A DNA stretch of 11,866 bases from Echinostoma caproni (lineage: Eukaryota; Platyhelminthes; Trematoda; Plagiorchiida; Echinostomatidae): NCBI GenBank assembly GCA_900618425.1, contig UZAN01055256.1, forward strand, positions 1-11,866. The letters are read 5' to 3'. A program made the position numbers and the translations under genes. Positions within the stretch are counted from its first letter, which is position 1, and each line of letters opens with the position of its first letter. Under the pieces are notes generated by a model. It was not told where the DNA came from, searched no databases, and saw nothing but the letters and a program-made list of their open reading frames with translations. Of this stretch, positions 1 to 9,517 are shown one piece after another.

Positions 1-8
1 CCATAAAT

Positions 9-340
9 ATGAGAATTTTGAAGAACGTTCCGATTCCCTTCTCATTGTGGATCGCTTGTCAGCGTTCACCGATATCAAAGATTGCTGTTTGCAACCGCAG
101 TTTTATTCAGAGCGAATACGCGGAAACCTCGCACACCGCGTTAAATCATGTTAAGCCAAGCGGCAAATTCGATGTTATTGCAATGAATAAATTGAAATTC
201 ACCGTGGACAAAAATTGCTTTGAAAAGAAGGCTTCTTTTCCTCACAAAAACGAGCTTTAGTGAAATACGGTTGGTGAAATATGTTTACAACAATACCCGA
301 CTTAGATTGCTAATCAACATTCTTTTTCTCATATTAATTC
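9..340 (+). pseudogene. Frameshifted copy of the secreted-protein gene at 10694-11101
   Basis: The first 83 codons (9-260) match the intact minus-strand gene at 10694-11101. Both share a pattern of LKN-P, then LWI/FWI, C, S-IS-IA-CN-SF, Q-E, VKP-G-F and a later CFE. A stretch of about 60 nt present in the intact gene between VKP-G-F and CFE is missing here. The frame stops at 258-260, but the +1 frame continues with SEIRLVKYVYNN, which lines up with TETVFIYPKYVYEP in the intact protein. A deletion plus a frameshift point to a decayed paralog. The Asn-Arg-Ser sequon beside the first mature Cys and both mature cysteines are kept. At DNA level, about 21 of 25 bases around the Cys-Asn codons are identical to the right copy. 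The real start may lie left of the window. What the family does is unknown. Confidence 0.75.
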
Positions 341-487
341 CCAGAATCACAACATGACGGAACAGGGCACCAAATCAATATATCAATTTTGGTAATAATG
401 GCAGATTCTGCAGAAGAACAGAACAAAGATTTATTGATATTGGCTTATGGCAAACGAGAAAAAGCATGCGATACAACATAACATATT

Positions 488-728
488 CCAATCCAACCTG
501 AAATACGAAACGTCACTGTCAGCACGACTGGGATGTGCAAAGCAACCTAAGTAGAAAGGCTTTTTTCCGAATCTTTATTGTGAAATACATCTGTAATACA
601 TATGTGCGGCACTACAGCATTGCATCTGCCTCCCCATTCTGTGCAGAGACACCGTCCGATTTACGATGAGCGTGGCTCACAACCAGGACTNTAAATCTAG
701 GACACTCATAGTTGGACAGAGGAAATGA
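488..728 (+). pseudogene. Decayed two-exon copy of the gene at 10122-10583
   Basis: The second exon begins at 647 after a pyrimidine-rich acceptor ending GTGCAG. Its first bases match the exon starting at 10359 on minus: 18 of 20 bases across the junction are identical. The reading DTVRFTMSVAHNQD parallels DTVRFVLSIGQSPE, in the same phase. The copy stops at 726-728, well short of the 78 codons in the right-hand gene. An upstream remnant (488-550) reads EIRNVTV then a Met-Cys pair, comparable with APNVTHHRNLIC in the other copy, but it ends in a TAA where the donor should be (GTAGAA at 551). An ambiguous base at 691 falls in the codon (TNT) aligned with the conserved Cys. Order and spacing relative to the pseudogene at 9-340 mirror the right end of the window. 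Confidence 0.62.
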
Positions 729-779
729 TCACGGAATGGATGAATGAATAAGGGCACTTCGTCTGAGCCCCTGAGTACA

Positions 780-1150
780 AGCGGGACCATTGGGGAGCAA
801 ACTATAGAGGGGACTTACCATACAACAGAATCTGACAAACGATGGTCAAATAAGCGCGAAACGTGATCCCAAACGCGGACACAAACTGACTACAAGGGCG
901 AGTAAAATTCTACAGTTAGACGCGTTGTTTTATAGCACCCCTTAATCGGTCGTGTCAGTCGCCAATTGGTCAGCGTGCGATTGGTCCAAACCAGTTTTCC
1001 GGCGTCACCACAGGGGGGGGGTTATGGCCGACCGTAGGACTCAAGTGCAACAAACAACAACAGACGAAAGGGGGATTCAGAAGGTATTTCATTGGCCCAT
1101 TTTGGTCGTTCGTCCGTTCGTGGACTGTACAGGGCTTTAACTGTACGACA
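780..1150. other. GC-richer stretch with CCAAT-type motifs; no supported gene
   Basis: This stretch is visibly richer in G and C than its surroundings. It has a TATA-like TTTTATAG (928-935), a palindromic CCAATTGG (962-969), a second inverted CCAAT (980-984), a further ATTGGCC near 1092 and a run of nine G (1013-1021). It could be a promoter or a solo-LTR-like remnant, but I found no terminal repeats or target-site duplication. The 62-codon ORF across it has no support. Confidence 0.25.
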
Positions 1151-1261
1151 GAATTGGTGAGTTAATTTACTTCGCTTTGGATTGATGCACTAGCGATCCT
1201 TTTTGGTAAACGTCACCGGATTAAGGTAGGCTTCACCGAAACATTTGGGAGATAGTAGTTT

Positions 1262-1585
1262 GCATTAGTCGTTTTATAAGTGGATTTTCTCAATCACTTT
1301 TCAAGAAATCTATGTGTCTCTATGTGTCCAACGGAAGAATAAACTCTGCCCTACTGAAGTCACTGCGACGAGAAAAGGAACGTGCGTACAAATCTCACAA
1401 TGCTTGACCTGTTAGGTATTTGTCCTGGCTTATCAAAGCTGAAGTAAATAGATTGAACGCATTATTCTCTGATCAAATTATGAGGACTGGAAACAGCAAA
1501 CATCTGTGGTAAGGTATACGACTTCTCTGTGGAAGGAAGTAAGTACGGTGGTACGACCACTGATCGTCTGCAACGGATAATTCAG
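1262..1585 (+). mobile_element. CR1/L2-group LINE fragment 1 (endonuclease-RT linker)
   Basis: One frame, broken by stops, reads GRINSALLKSLRREKERAY and then LIKAEVNRLNALF and SKHLW-GI-LLCG. This is the basic linker between endonuclease and reverse transcriptase in CR1-group non-LTR elements, which typically has an R-x-KxRAY block and ends in a K-x-W-x-x-IK-x-L-x-G block. The second copy at 6896-7792 matches residue by residue (GRITSPLLKSFRRQKERPY, LIKADVQRF, EHIWQGIKSLCG). At least three in-frame stops interrupt it, so it is dead. The match fades after about 1585 and I could not follow an RT domain here. Upstream, the frame is open back to about 1262 and lines up loosely with copy 2. Confidence 0.8.
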
Positions 1586-3199
1586 TGAAGGAGCCCGACC
1601 TATTAAAGGTTAAAGAAGAAGGTGGCCGTTCTCTTATCCGCAACCCGGATACAACGTAGGTAGCATTTCGCTGTGCTCCTCGGATCTATGCGATGGATAG
1701 TTTAAAAATACCGCCATTTGGGTTTCAAATTTCACAGCTTTAAAAGCAATCTGCAATCAGTGCGATCAGTATGGGCCCTTTACAGTTGTTAAATGCAGTA
1801 TCTGGTACGTAGCAAATGATAGAACACGTATAACCGAGGTTAGCAAGAATCGGCACGAGCGAAAAATCTCGGGTTTGTGTTTCTCGCTGTATTTCACCGC
1901 TTGGATTCAAATCACTTTGTAGATCAGCTTGGTCAACAACTATGTTGATCCAACTACCAACTGGAAGTTATCTAAGTAAGGACCTATCGTGAGGTTTCTA
2001 AGCTAATCCTCAAACCTTACCTTCACTCTAATAACTAACTTTTATCCCACATTCTCCATTTTGCTTAAGCTTTATTTGCCAATGCTAGCAGATTTGGTTC
2101 TCCTTATTAAACATTCACCAATACTTCTTTCGTCTGACACACTTATCTAGTCAGAACTTCTTTTGCGCTTCAGATCTAAAGCAAGGTTGCGCGTACCTTT
2201 TAATCTTTCGTTTAACTTAGGATAATTATATGATTTATTCTGAGGTTTTTCGATTGTTCATGTTCCTTGATCTCCGTCATATATTTGGAACTTCCGTAGG
2301 GAATTCAGACTTCGTTGGGTGTCGAGTCAAATGCAGTTCTACGGAGAAATCCTTCATTTGATCAGCCCCAAAACAAAATTGTCATTTCCGATTTGCCTCT
2401 AATGGCTTTAACAAAATCAGCGACAGCTGTGTGCGAAGCACCGCCTTGGAAATTTATCGACCGAATTGGGCTGTTGAAAACTCGCATTCTGGAATGGGAG
2501 ATTGATGGAGGTGGATAATAAACATAACGGAGTTTATGAAGTACGGTACGCAACGAGGATTGTATAATATAAGGTTGAAAACGAGGAATAGCAATAACCG
2601 ACCGTGATGATACCAATTTTTTAAGGTACAAGATGTGTGCAGTTGTATTTGCGCTACAGCGAGAATTCAAACAGGTGGTGGATTTCAGGCTCCCTTCCTT
2701 GAATGCGAATTATTCTCTATACTTCAATGCAATGCAATCTATGATTGTTCAACTAAAAATAAATCGAATAATTCTCACATCTCTTTGTACTGAGACAGCA
2801 TTTGGCAAGAAGAAGTTGAAATCGAATGTTTTCGTTTTTTTTTCCGGAATAAGGGTTAATGTTCACCGCAAGTATGATGTGGGTGATGGATGAAACCGGA
2901 CACAAAATTCGATAATTCGACAAAACGGAATCGCGTGTTCAATAAAGATCGCAATTCTGCGGTTCATTTCTGCCCAAAAATCGCCTCACTCCTTCCATTT
3001 AGGAAAACAACCAACCACTTGATCTACGTGTGGCTTCTAATCCTACCACACAGGGTTCAATCATTGATCCGCTTGTCCAAATTTAAGGCATTCTGGGACA
3101 AGTCGGAGCCTAGTAAATGATCGTCTCGGCTATAGCTTGCGTTAAAACTCGAGCCGCTTTCCATAAATAACATCTTAAGATTTCTTCGGTTCCATCAGT
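1586..3199. other. No firmly supported gene
   Basis: Three plus-strand ORFs lie here: 2315-2518, 2633-2893 and 2890-3120. The first follows a possible acceptor (CCGTAG at 2300) and the second begins near two weak acceptors, but I could not chain them in consistent phase. The third may overlap the decayed tail of the Penelope-like element on the other strand. None shows a motif I recognise. The stretch 2020-2110 is poor in G on the plus strand. A run of nine T lies near 2835. I would not annotate a protein here without transcripts. Confidence 0.3.
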
Positions 3200-3905
3200 T
3201 TCGTATTAACAGTGATTTAGACCAGATGTTACATATATTTCACAAGAACGAATCTATAACACTGGGTATATTGACCGTAACATGTATTCCTTCTGTGGAT
3301 CTGTCTTCTCACTAATCTGTCTTATTCCCTGGATACGGTTACATCCACGTGTACCAACATGTTCGTTTCAATGATTTCCGGTGACCATTATGCTTGGTTC
3401 TCCAATCGCAATGTCTGTTGAATTACATTTTTGCGATCGCTCACACCGAAAATATCATCCGTTTGTGGAATCTGGTGTGCTACGTCTTCAGCAGTTCAGC
3501 TCGGTGCACTCCTTTCTAGTTCAGTCACGCAAATGTCAGCTAGGAACGGATCGAGTGGGGATGCCATGTCAACCCCATTTATTCGGCGATAGATATTCCA
3601 GGTAAATAGAAAATGGACGGTACGAGTACAGCGTAATGACAGCTCCATTAAATTTGTGACCTGAATAGTAATGTTTCTATTAGGTAACAGGTTAATTCCA
3701 CTAGCTGTAGCAGGGGTACATTGGTTTGGAGTCTGCCAATGATCAGCCTTACGCACGCGTTAGTGTATAGTTTTCCTCAAGCGGTGCATATTCGCTATAG
3801 GATAGGCATGTATTCTACCAAGCCTCCCTGATGATGCAATCGAGAACCCTTTTGGCAATTAGCGAATGTATATTCGTTATACCGGTGTGCTGGTAAGGAA
3901 GCATT
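3200..3905 (-). mobile_element. Degenerate Penelope-like element, reverse transcriptase part
   Basis: Read on minus from about 3905 downward, RT blocks of the Penelope-like kind appear in order. A MPIL block with two stops, corresponding to the LRPI motif (about 3811), lies in one frame. After a frame change come LMELSLRCTRTVHFLF, INGVDMASPLDPFLADI (canonical DGVAMGSPLGPxLADI), QTDDIFGVSD at 3435-3465 (canonical YVDD catalytic box), MLVHVDVTV (canonical LxFLDV) and RRNTCYGQYTQCY (canonical RKPTWTGQYLxY). Stops interrupt the frame at four or more points and the catalytic Tyr-Val is lost, so the copy cannot be active. A GIY-YIG endonuclease should follow at lower coordinates (below 3200), but I could not recognise one. 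Such elements are known in schistosomes and many other animals. The ORF track of the opposite strand here is shadow. Confidence 0.87.
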
Positions 3906-4557
3906 TCGCATTGCAAACGAAGTGTATCTAAAAGCAATGCCCCAGGAAATCGCTGCGAATTGCCCTAATCAGTTGATCACTCGGTCTCCTGCGCAACAGG
4001 AAAATAAAATTGTTCTCGGGAGTCTCAATCAATGACTCACAATGAAATTGGCAATGCCGAATCTGGGATGTATTTTCACAGGACACATTGGTTATATTTA
4101 TAGAAAACCTAAAACGCTGCTAGTGATATTACCAAAAGAAAAAGTATAGGGACGTCATGTGGACCATACATCAACATGTAAATACACACAGATCAAAATA
4201 AGCATTTATGTTTTTTGTCACAAATGAAAACAATTTGGAAATAAATTGAACTCTGTTCTGGCGACAAATATCGGACGGTGATCCGTTTGTTGATGTTGCT
4301 GCACACGGATGAGCGCCGACAAGAGCGGAGCAGCCAGTTCCTCCAATCAAACAGAACTACTCCAATCACCAACCATTTTGTCGCCATAGTAGACTCCGTT
4401 GTAGCAAACTGTGAACAGAAGAGTGATTGCAAAGAACCGGATTCGATGACAGAAAACGTTATAAGTTTAGCGGTAGTGTGAGATCCATTAGATGTTATGG
4501 ACATTTCTTATCGAATAACCGTATCGATAACGAGTGCAAGTAACAATCAAATAAATT
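3906..4557. other. No firmly supported gene
   Basis: 3906-4190 may be further upstream Penelope-like sequence too decayed to read. 4200-4500 is open on both strands. One minus frame near 4440-4360 gives a hydrophobic run (FFAITLLFTVCYNGVYYG), and another gives a 100-codon ORF (4193-4504). Several frames look equally plausible and no splice chain decides between them. It lies directly downstream of the stop codon of the five-exon gene, so part may be its 3' UTR, although I see no AATAAA on minus here. Confidence 0.25.
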
Positions 4558-6020
4558 TCATAGAAAATATTGGTAAATTGTTACATTTGAACCAAACTCA
4601 GGGATGGACTCACTACGCCAATTTCCACCCGTGTATTTGGTGCAATTTGAACCAGTCAAATTTGAATTGAACTCTGCGGTTTCTTCCCACGGTAGATATT
4701 CTGCTTTTCTCACGCCTTTGTCAAGGCCGTTGATCCTGTATTCATACAGGTTTATGCCAATCCAGGGCCGCTCAAGATCTTTCGACATAATGATGCTCAA
4801 TCGTTCCGGTCCGCTTCCAAAGTATACTTTTTCATCAGGTTGATACTCAATAACCTGAGATACCTTTGGTCCGAGGACTGAAAGGAAATGCACCATGAAT
4901 TGAGCAAGTTGAACCCACGCGTGGCGGATGATAAGAAACCAAGTATAATGTTGCAAGTGTTAAGACTTACAGGTAAACGTTAATTCGGTTTGTCCAGACC
5001 GTAAACACACTTCATAGCATATTTGCTCCACTGGTCTGATAGCTCCCACAGATAGCAGATAATCAGTTTGTCGTCCACGTACAAATAGGACCGATTGAAC
5101 ATCGGTACACCTCGATCTTTCAGGGTATTGTACGGTCTGCATGGGTGTGCGAAATGATGAAACAATTATGGTCACGTAAACAAAGGCTCTACAATGGCGA
5201 TCAAGAAATGCACCAACCTCGTTTGTCGAGTTGTTCAAATCAGGGGCAAAGTTCACATGTCAATTTACCAGTGAAATGATACGCGTTGTGCATCGGACCA
5301 TGAAAAAAGTGGAAACATCACGTTTATATCACATACCGGATTGGTGGATATCTCTGCCTGTCGATAGTCCAAACACTTGAATCGAATGAGGTGTATTTTT
5401 TCTTAAAACCACTGCCTTCCGAAAAACCATGCGTAACCCTCTGACCGCAATCGGTCCACCCAAAGCAAAGAAGTATGTTTGATCGTTTTGCCGGAAGAAC
5501 GTGGCCTGAAATGATGAGAGAAGAAATGCAGCAATCTTTACACTCACCAATGTAAATCAAATTGTGTTCCAAATGATTTATCTTGCCAAGTTTCTTCTGT
5601 GGACAAGTTATCAGCAACTACAGAATCAGGAGTTTGGTAACTCATTTGAATAACCCATAAACGATCAGTTAAACCAATTTCACTTACGTTTTCCATAGTG
5701 GTGAACGACTGGCCCTCCATTGGTGTTTCAATGCCCGCCCTGAACGCATTCGTGTTTAATCCTTTGAAGTTCAAGCGTACGTAGTACACCACGTGTAGCG
5801 AGCCGAACATTATAGTGATGTGTTGTGTACAATATGGGTGCGTCTCCACGCCCGTATTCATTGTGCAAACCGCTAAGGGCGTTTCAACGAATGGGCAGCA
5901 CTCACTGTGGATCTTCACAGTGCAGTCGCTTTCGTTGTCTGAATTGCTTGCTATCAATTTTAAGTCAGTACCGGAGACAAATACAGAATTGCACGTAATT
6001 TTCGAAAGAATGTCTGTCAT
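4558..6020 (-). CDS. Five-exon gene, probable extracellular glycoprotein, unknown family
   Basis: The model is 6020-5688, 5617-5548, 5505-5337, 5188-4971 and 4877-4558: 1110 nt, 369 residues. Every donor fits consensus (AAC|GTAAGT, TTG|GTGAGT, CCG|GTATGT, CCT|GTAAGT). Acceptors are GATTCTGTAG, CATTTCAG, CATTGTAG and CCTTTCAG. All phases agree without an internal stop, and introns are 70, 42, 148 and 93 nt. Exon 1 reads ILSKITCNSVFVSG, which parallels ISKIAVCN and ISNIAACN in the paralogs, followed by a Cys-rich segment (CTVKI, ECCPF, VCTM, YCTQHITIMF). Four Asn-x-Ser/Thr sequons (one in exon 1, three near the C-terminus) fit an extracellular protein, yet exon 1 from this ATG lacks a convincing signal peptide. 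A first exon may therefore lie upstream: an exon ending at 6157 would join an acceptor at 6014 in phase. Exon 4 is the weakest, since a second acceptor at 5137 opens a different frame. Confidence 0.58.
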
Positions 6021-6157
6021 CTTGGATGTCTATTGCAGATCATCTTGCTCATTACTAAACATATCGTGGTTAATGTAGTCATTTTATTTCGTTACCAGGG
6101 ATCTCAGGCAGAAATGTGCAAAACAGAACTCAGAATGCGAGTCCATGCGAATGTACC

Positions 6158-6455
6158 AGATTGTGCGAAAAAATATATATCTGAATATACGTGAGACTCT
6201 TCAATGGTCACTAGACGAGGCTTCAATTCGAACACATGATGTGAAGCTCGTATCGATTCGTGAATTCTTTGTTGGATTGCTGCTTGAAGCTGCATCGTGA
6301 CATCTGCCGATCGGTACACTTTCAAACCAATAAACTGTACCTTTGGCCTCAACACAGATCATCACCACGTCCATGTATCTCAACAGTCTACTTTGCTCAC
6401 GAGGAAAATCCATTGTTCCATTCCACTTTAGTGCAGTGCAATCCTCATCGATGTG
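6158..6455 (-). other. Candidate upstream exon(s) of the five-exon gene, frame unresolved
   Basis: Two minus frames are open and compete. One runs from an acceptor at 6456 for 85 codons (IDEDCTALKWNGTMDFP, then VVMICVEAKGTVYWF) and stops at 6201. The other, from about 6355 or from an acceptor near 6340, reads MQLQAAIQQRIHESI, ELKPRLVTIEESHVYSDIYF and reaches a donor TCTG|GTACAT at 6157. The second looks more protein-like and its exit phase suits an acceptor at 6014 into exon 1 of the downstream gene. The pattern of amphipathic helix followed by an IEESHVYSDIYFF strand weakly recalls a SEA-type fold, which is inference only. The acceptor has a poor pyrimidine tract. A frameshift between the two frames, hence a damaged exon, is also possible. 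Confidence 0.35.
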
Positions 6456-6470
6456 CTGCTACATTGTGCT

Positions 6471-6880
6471 TGGGAACACGTCGATGACTCCAGTGGTTTA
6501 CCGATCACGATCACTAGCGCAACTTTGTACTCACATGAACCTGCTTGCGTATTTCATATCATCGAACATCTGTATAAGACATCAAATCATTGAATGTCCA
6601 CAAAGAATGGCTACCAAAATGGTCAAAGGACTGCATTGCAACAGTTATGCGGGAAGACTGGAATCACTGCAACTGTACTTCACACAGTATCGCCGAATTT
6701 GAAGAGATTTGATCTTGGTATACCAAATAATGCGGAACCCAGATCACCCATGTCGTCCACTCCTTTCTTTGTCGCCCAACACTCACCTGCGGGGGCCTTC
6801 ATTCAAATTAACGCTCCAAAAATGCCTACTAGAATGACGGCGGCACTTATTCGCCCTCAGAGTGTGCATTAATTAAAATT
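6471..6880. other. Unresolved stretch with possible minus-strand exons
   Basis: On minus, a strong donor (GCAG|GTGAGT at 6784/6783) and another (CAT|GTGAGT near 6533) suggest exons, and a piece reading ITVAMQSFDHFGSHSLWTF lies between 6645 and 6589. That piece would join the exon at 6455 in phase, but only through an in-frame TGA at 6561-6559. The plus strand is also open for 92 codons (6594-6872). I cannot choose; a decayed 5' part of the five-exon gene is my best guess. Confidence 0.25.
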
Positions 6881-6895
6881 CTCCACCACCACACG

Positions 6896-7792
6896 TTGTC
6901 TCTGCACTCACAATTGATTCATTCAAGCACAATCACCAGCCGTCTTCACAATTTCACTCCACGGAACACTCTTCTTCTTAGGCGTTCCGTTGGCGTCGTT
7001 TCTTCGTCGCTGACTTCCTACCTCGATTTACGCAATGCAGTCAACTGGTTCACCGAAACAATCAACCACACCTGGAACTAATGCTGTCCTATTGTATTTG
7101 TCGGTACCGGCAGAATCACATCTCCACTGTTGAAGTCATTCAGAAGACAGAAGGAACGACCGTACAACTCTAGAGACTCAGCAGCTGTCAAGTATTATAC
7201 CACATTGATCAAAGCTGATGTCCAACGCTTCTCAGCTTCTGCACTGTAAAAGCAGTGAACACATTTGGCAAGGAATTAAATCACTGTGTGGGACGAAATA
7301 TGAAACGCCGGATTGTACAACGGACGTGGACGATTTATTCAACATTTATTCACCCATCAAGCGAAGTCCTTACGCCATTTATTCTGGACGATGCCGTTCA
7401 AGTAGAGCGCGTCTCGAAATAAGAAATATTTGAGCTTTTGCTTAACGTTAAAACTGCTTACAGTCCGTGGCTAGATAGTCTTTTATTTTCTCTCTGAGAT
7501 ATTTGGCCTATTCTCATGGTGAAATGTTTGCATAATTGTCAACCATTCTCTAAATAACTGCTCCATACCAGACTGCTGCAAACCAGTAACAGTTATTCTC
7601 ATTCCCAAATCCTGCACTTCAAACGTTCTAACCAAATGGTTGCGTTCTGTTGCGTTAACCTCTGTTGGATTTCAGCTAGCAGAATGTGTTGCTTTTAAGG
7701 ACATTCTGTACTCCCTTCATGTCCCATATGGTTCTCTCAATGTGTTGAACAAAAATTCGGAGTATGTGCATGTAAAATATCAACCCAAGTGA
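6896..7792 (+). mobile_element. CR1/L2-group LINE fragment 2 (linker plus start of RT)
   Basis: The frame from 6896 reads through a stop at 7079 into GRITSPLLKSFRRQKERPY and LIKADVQRF, stops at 7247, then continues after a frameshift as EHIWQGIKSLCGTKYE, ending at 7433. After further shifts, a 69-codon stretch at 7583-7789 gives VILIPKS, then LRSVALTSVGFQLAECVAFK. This is the early RT region of CR1/L2-type elements, normally xPIPKS, then RPVALTS and KxLExxVxKxxL. Upstream (about 6950-7080) it may include the C-terminal end of the endonuclease, where the residues are looser. Frameshifts and stops make it dead. It is the same family and orientation as the fragment at 1262-1585, about 5.6 kb away. 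No 3' end, tail or target duplication was found, and YxDD is absent. Confidence 0.85.
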
Positions 7793-7945
7793 GCGTTTTC
7801 GATTTAGTTTTGAAATAAGATTCTTCGTATGACTTCATGCATATGCTTTCATGATCGCACACCGGATTGTATTTTGAAAGTAATACCATTTTTAATGTAG
7901 AGTGGCTAAAATGAATCGCGAATACATATTTTCTTACTTAGTGTT

Positions 7946-8221
7946 TTAACAACAAGAACCGATAAATGACTCAGTTCTGGTGGCATATACAACCACATTT
8001 GTGGTTGCGAAAAACAGATTATTGCTCGCTTTCGGAATGTGTGGATTCACCGAGCAAAAGACTTCCATCGTGATCGTAACAGTTTTCACAGGAGCGTTAT
8101 TGGAGAAATCGATTTGCTCATGAAAATCCACGTCGCCAAGCAGCTCCCAATTCTCTCCAAAATGCAGCGACCCGGTCTGTAATGCGAGCATTGAAAGAAC
8201 ACAATTTTGAAATGTGCACAT
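7946..8221 (-). CDS. Small ORF, possible secreted paralog
   Basis: The ORF is 91 codons with an ATG at 8221-8219. The N-terminus is only mildly hydrophobic (CVLSMLALQTG at residues 7-17). The middle alternates in beta-strand fashion: VKTVTITMEVFCSV, then LFFATTNVVVYATR. That pattern resembles PINITISVRL followed by QVITVTYG in the protein at 10694-11101, and VYVTIIVSSF in exon 4 of the five-exon gene. The likeness is in pattern rather than in many identities. It ends with a Cys-Cys-stop. A possible internal acceptor (GCATTACAG) lies after codon 15, and a strong donor (GTAAGA) lies just past the stop, so it may be an exon in a larger gene. It is flanked upstream by a gene-free stretch and downstream by the LINE fragment. 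Confidence 0.35.
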   Translation of the reverse strand: MCTFQNCVLSMLALQTGSLHFGENWELLGDVDFHEQIDFSNNAPVKTVTITMEVFCSVNPHIPKASNNLFFATTNVVVYATRTESFIGSCC

Positions 8222-8433
8222 GTTGTGTTTCTCTAATGATGATTACAATAAGCTGAGACCATTCACCGTTTCATTGAAATGTATGCTTTTCGAAAGAATG
8301 AGTGAACCGGGATGATATCGCAACTGGTTTGTCAGACAATTTCAAAAGCAAACACAATTTTATGAGCACCTTCCACCGGTTCTTGTCTCATCACTCTATT
8401 CTGCCTAAACGTACATGATCCTTTATTCGAACC

Positions 8434-8467
8434 AACGAAGTGAACCTCTCATCTAAGTCACTTCGTT
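8434..8467. repeat. Perfect 10-bp inverted repeat with 14-nt loop
   Basis: AACGAAGTGA at 8434-8443 is the exact reverse complement of TCACTTCGTT at 8458-8467. The loop is 14 nt. It sits in a G-poor intergenic stretch. No known element end or RNA structure is implied by the sequence alone. Confidence 0.8.
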
Positions 8468-9501
8468 ACAAATCACGCTAACGCTTACTACTAAACATTC
8501 TGTCACCAACCGCACACTTCATTATAATCCTCTCAAAATCAAACCTCTGATTCACCAATACATACACCAAATTTTCTCTACTCACTTCAAATGCCGGTTT
8601 CCCCCAGCGTAATCATTCAACAAACAATTAAGCTCTAATAAGGAAGTCTCTCGAAATCCCTGCTGGCTGGTTCCGTTTCAACACAAGTTGTTTGTAAAAA
8701 GTGACCTCTTTTGCAGACGTGTAATACCGAGTTTTGACCTTTGCTGTGTCGTGATAAATTTATTTTCCCAACCTCCTTGTATATCAACAGCTTGTCTGAA
8801 ACTCCTACGTTGTGAAAAAGAACATGCATAGATAGTTGAAATGTAAACCCTATGTTTTCTAATACGGTATGAAAAAAGAAAGTGGGATTTTTTCTATCTC
8901 TAAGTCACTTTCCGTGACGAATAAGTGATGGAAAAACAGAGAACTCTGCAAGCAGTAAAACTGATTACCAGTTCCTTACCAGTTATTATAGATTCCTTTA
9001 TCGTTGGATACATGCCCCAGTTATTGAACCCGCGGAGGAAATCACCTATCTAAAAAAACAAATCGCAAAGATGCAACTGCGAAAGATTTTCAACTTGCTC
9101 CCGCTTCCACTGATTTGAAATTGATGCAGCGGTCATTTATGTATCAACCTCGTTTGTTTCTCATCACCCCCGACGATATCTCCCTGTTTGCATAAAAACA
9201 CACGGGATACCTTTACGTATCTAGTTCCCTAAACGAAAAAGGCGTATATGCGTATTGTGCATTTCTTGATTATACTTCTACTTTTGACTCACTGGTCCGT
9301 TGTCTTTTACTCAAAAGCTCCTATTGTTTGATTGTCTCATATTTCATCTTGCATAGTTTGGTGATTAATTTTAGTAAATATATCTGAGTGTTAAATTGGG
9401 ACGAAGACAGCCAAAGGCCTCACTCAATAGTCTGAGTAAACTTCAAGATGCTTTCTTACCATCCAATGCGTTTGCGAATTGCATTATCCAAATACCCATC
9501 A

Positions 9502-9517
9502 CTCTCTCTCTCTCTCT
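9502..9517 (+). repeat. (CT)8 run forming an acceptor pyrimidine tract
   Basis: Eight CT units lead directly into TAG at 9517-9519, giving a near-ideal 3' splice site ahead of the exon that starts at 9520. Confidence 0.85.

Larger units (their letters stand above)
9..728 (+). repeat. Left arm of an inverted segmental duplication
   Basis: This arm holds, in order, decayed relatives of the single-exon gene (10694-11101) and of its two-exon neighbour (10122-10583). Distance from the first ATG to the second-gene acceptor is 638 nt here and 742 nt in the right arm, close given the visible deletion. The arm is broken; the right arm is open. Divergence is high, so the event is old or selection has relaxed. 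Confidence 0.6.

Noticed and set aside
2315..2518. Exon-like plus ORF reminiscent of the C-terminal part of an ML/NPC2-type protein
   Set aside because: The likeness rests on a few hydrophobic positions; the cysteine spacing does not fit and no neighbouring exon joins it in phase.
3829..3850. CTGATGA followed by a GAGAAC, resembling a hammerhead ribozyme core in a Penelope-like element
   Set aside because: The GAAA box is not intact and I see no flanking stems; it lies inside the RT remnant on the opposite strand.
4193..4504. 103-codon minus ORF
   Set aside because: All frames in this interval look comparably open and none has splice or homology support.
4828..4845. CCTGATGAAAAAG on minus as a possible hammerhead core
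   Set aside because: It is coding sequence (QPDEK) in exon 5 and has no stem II.
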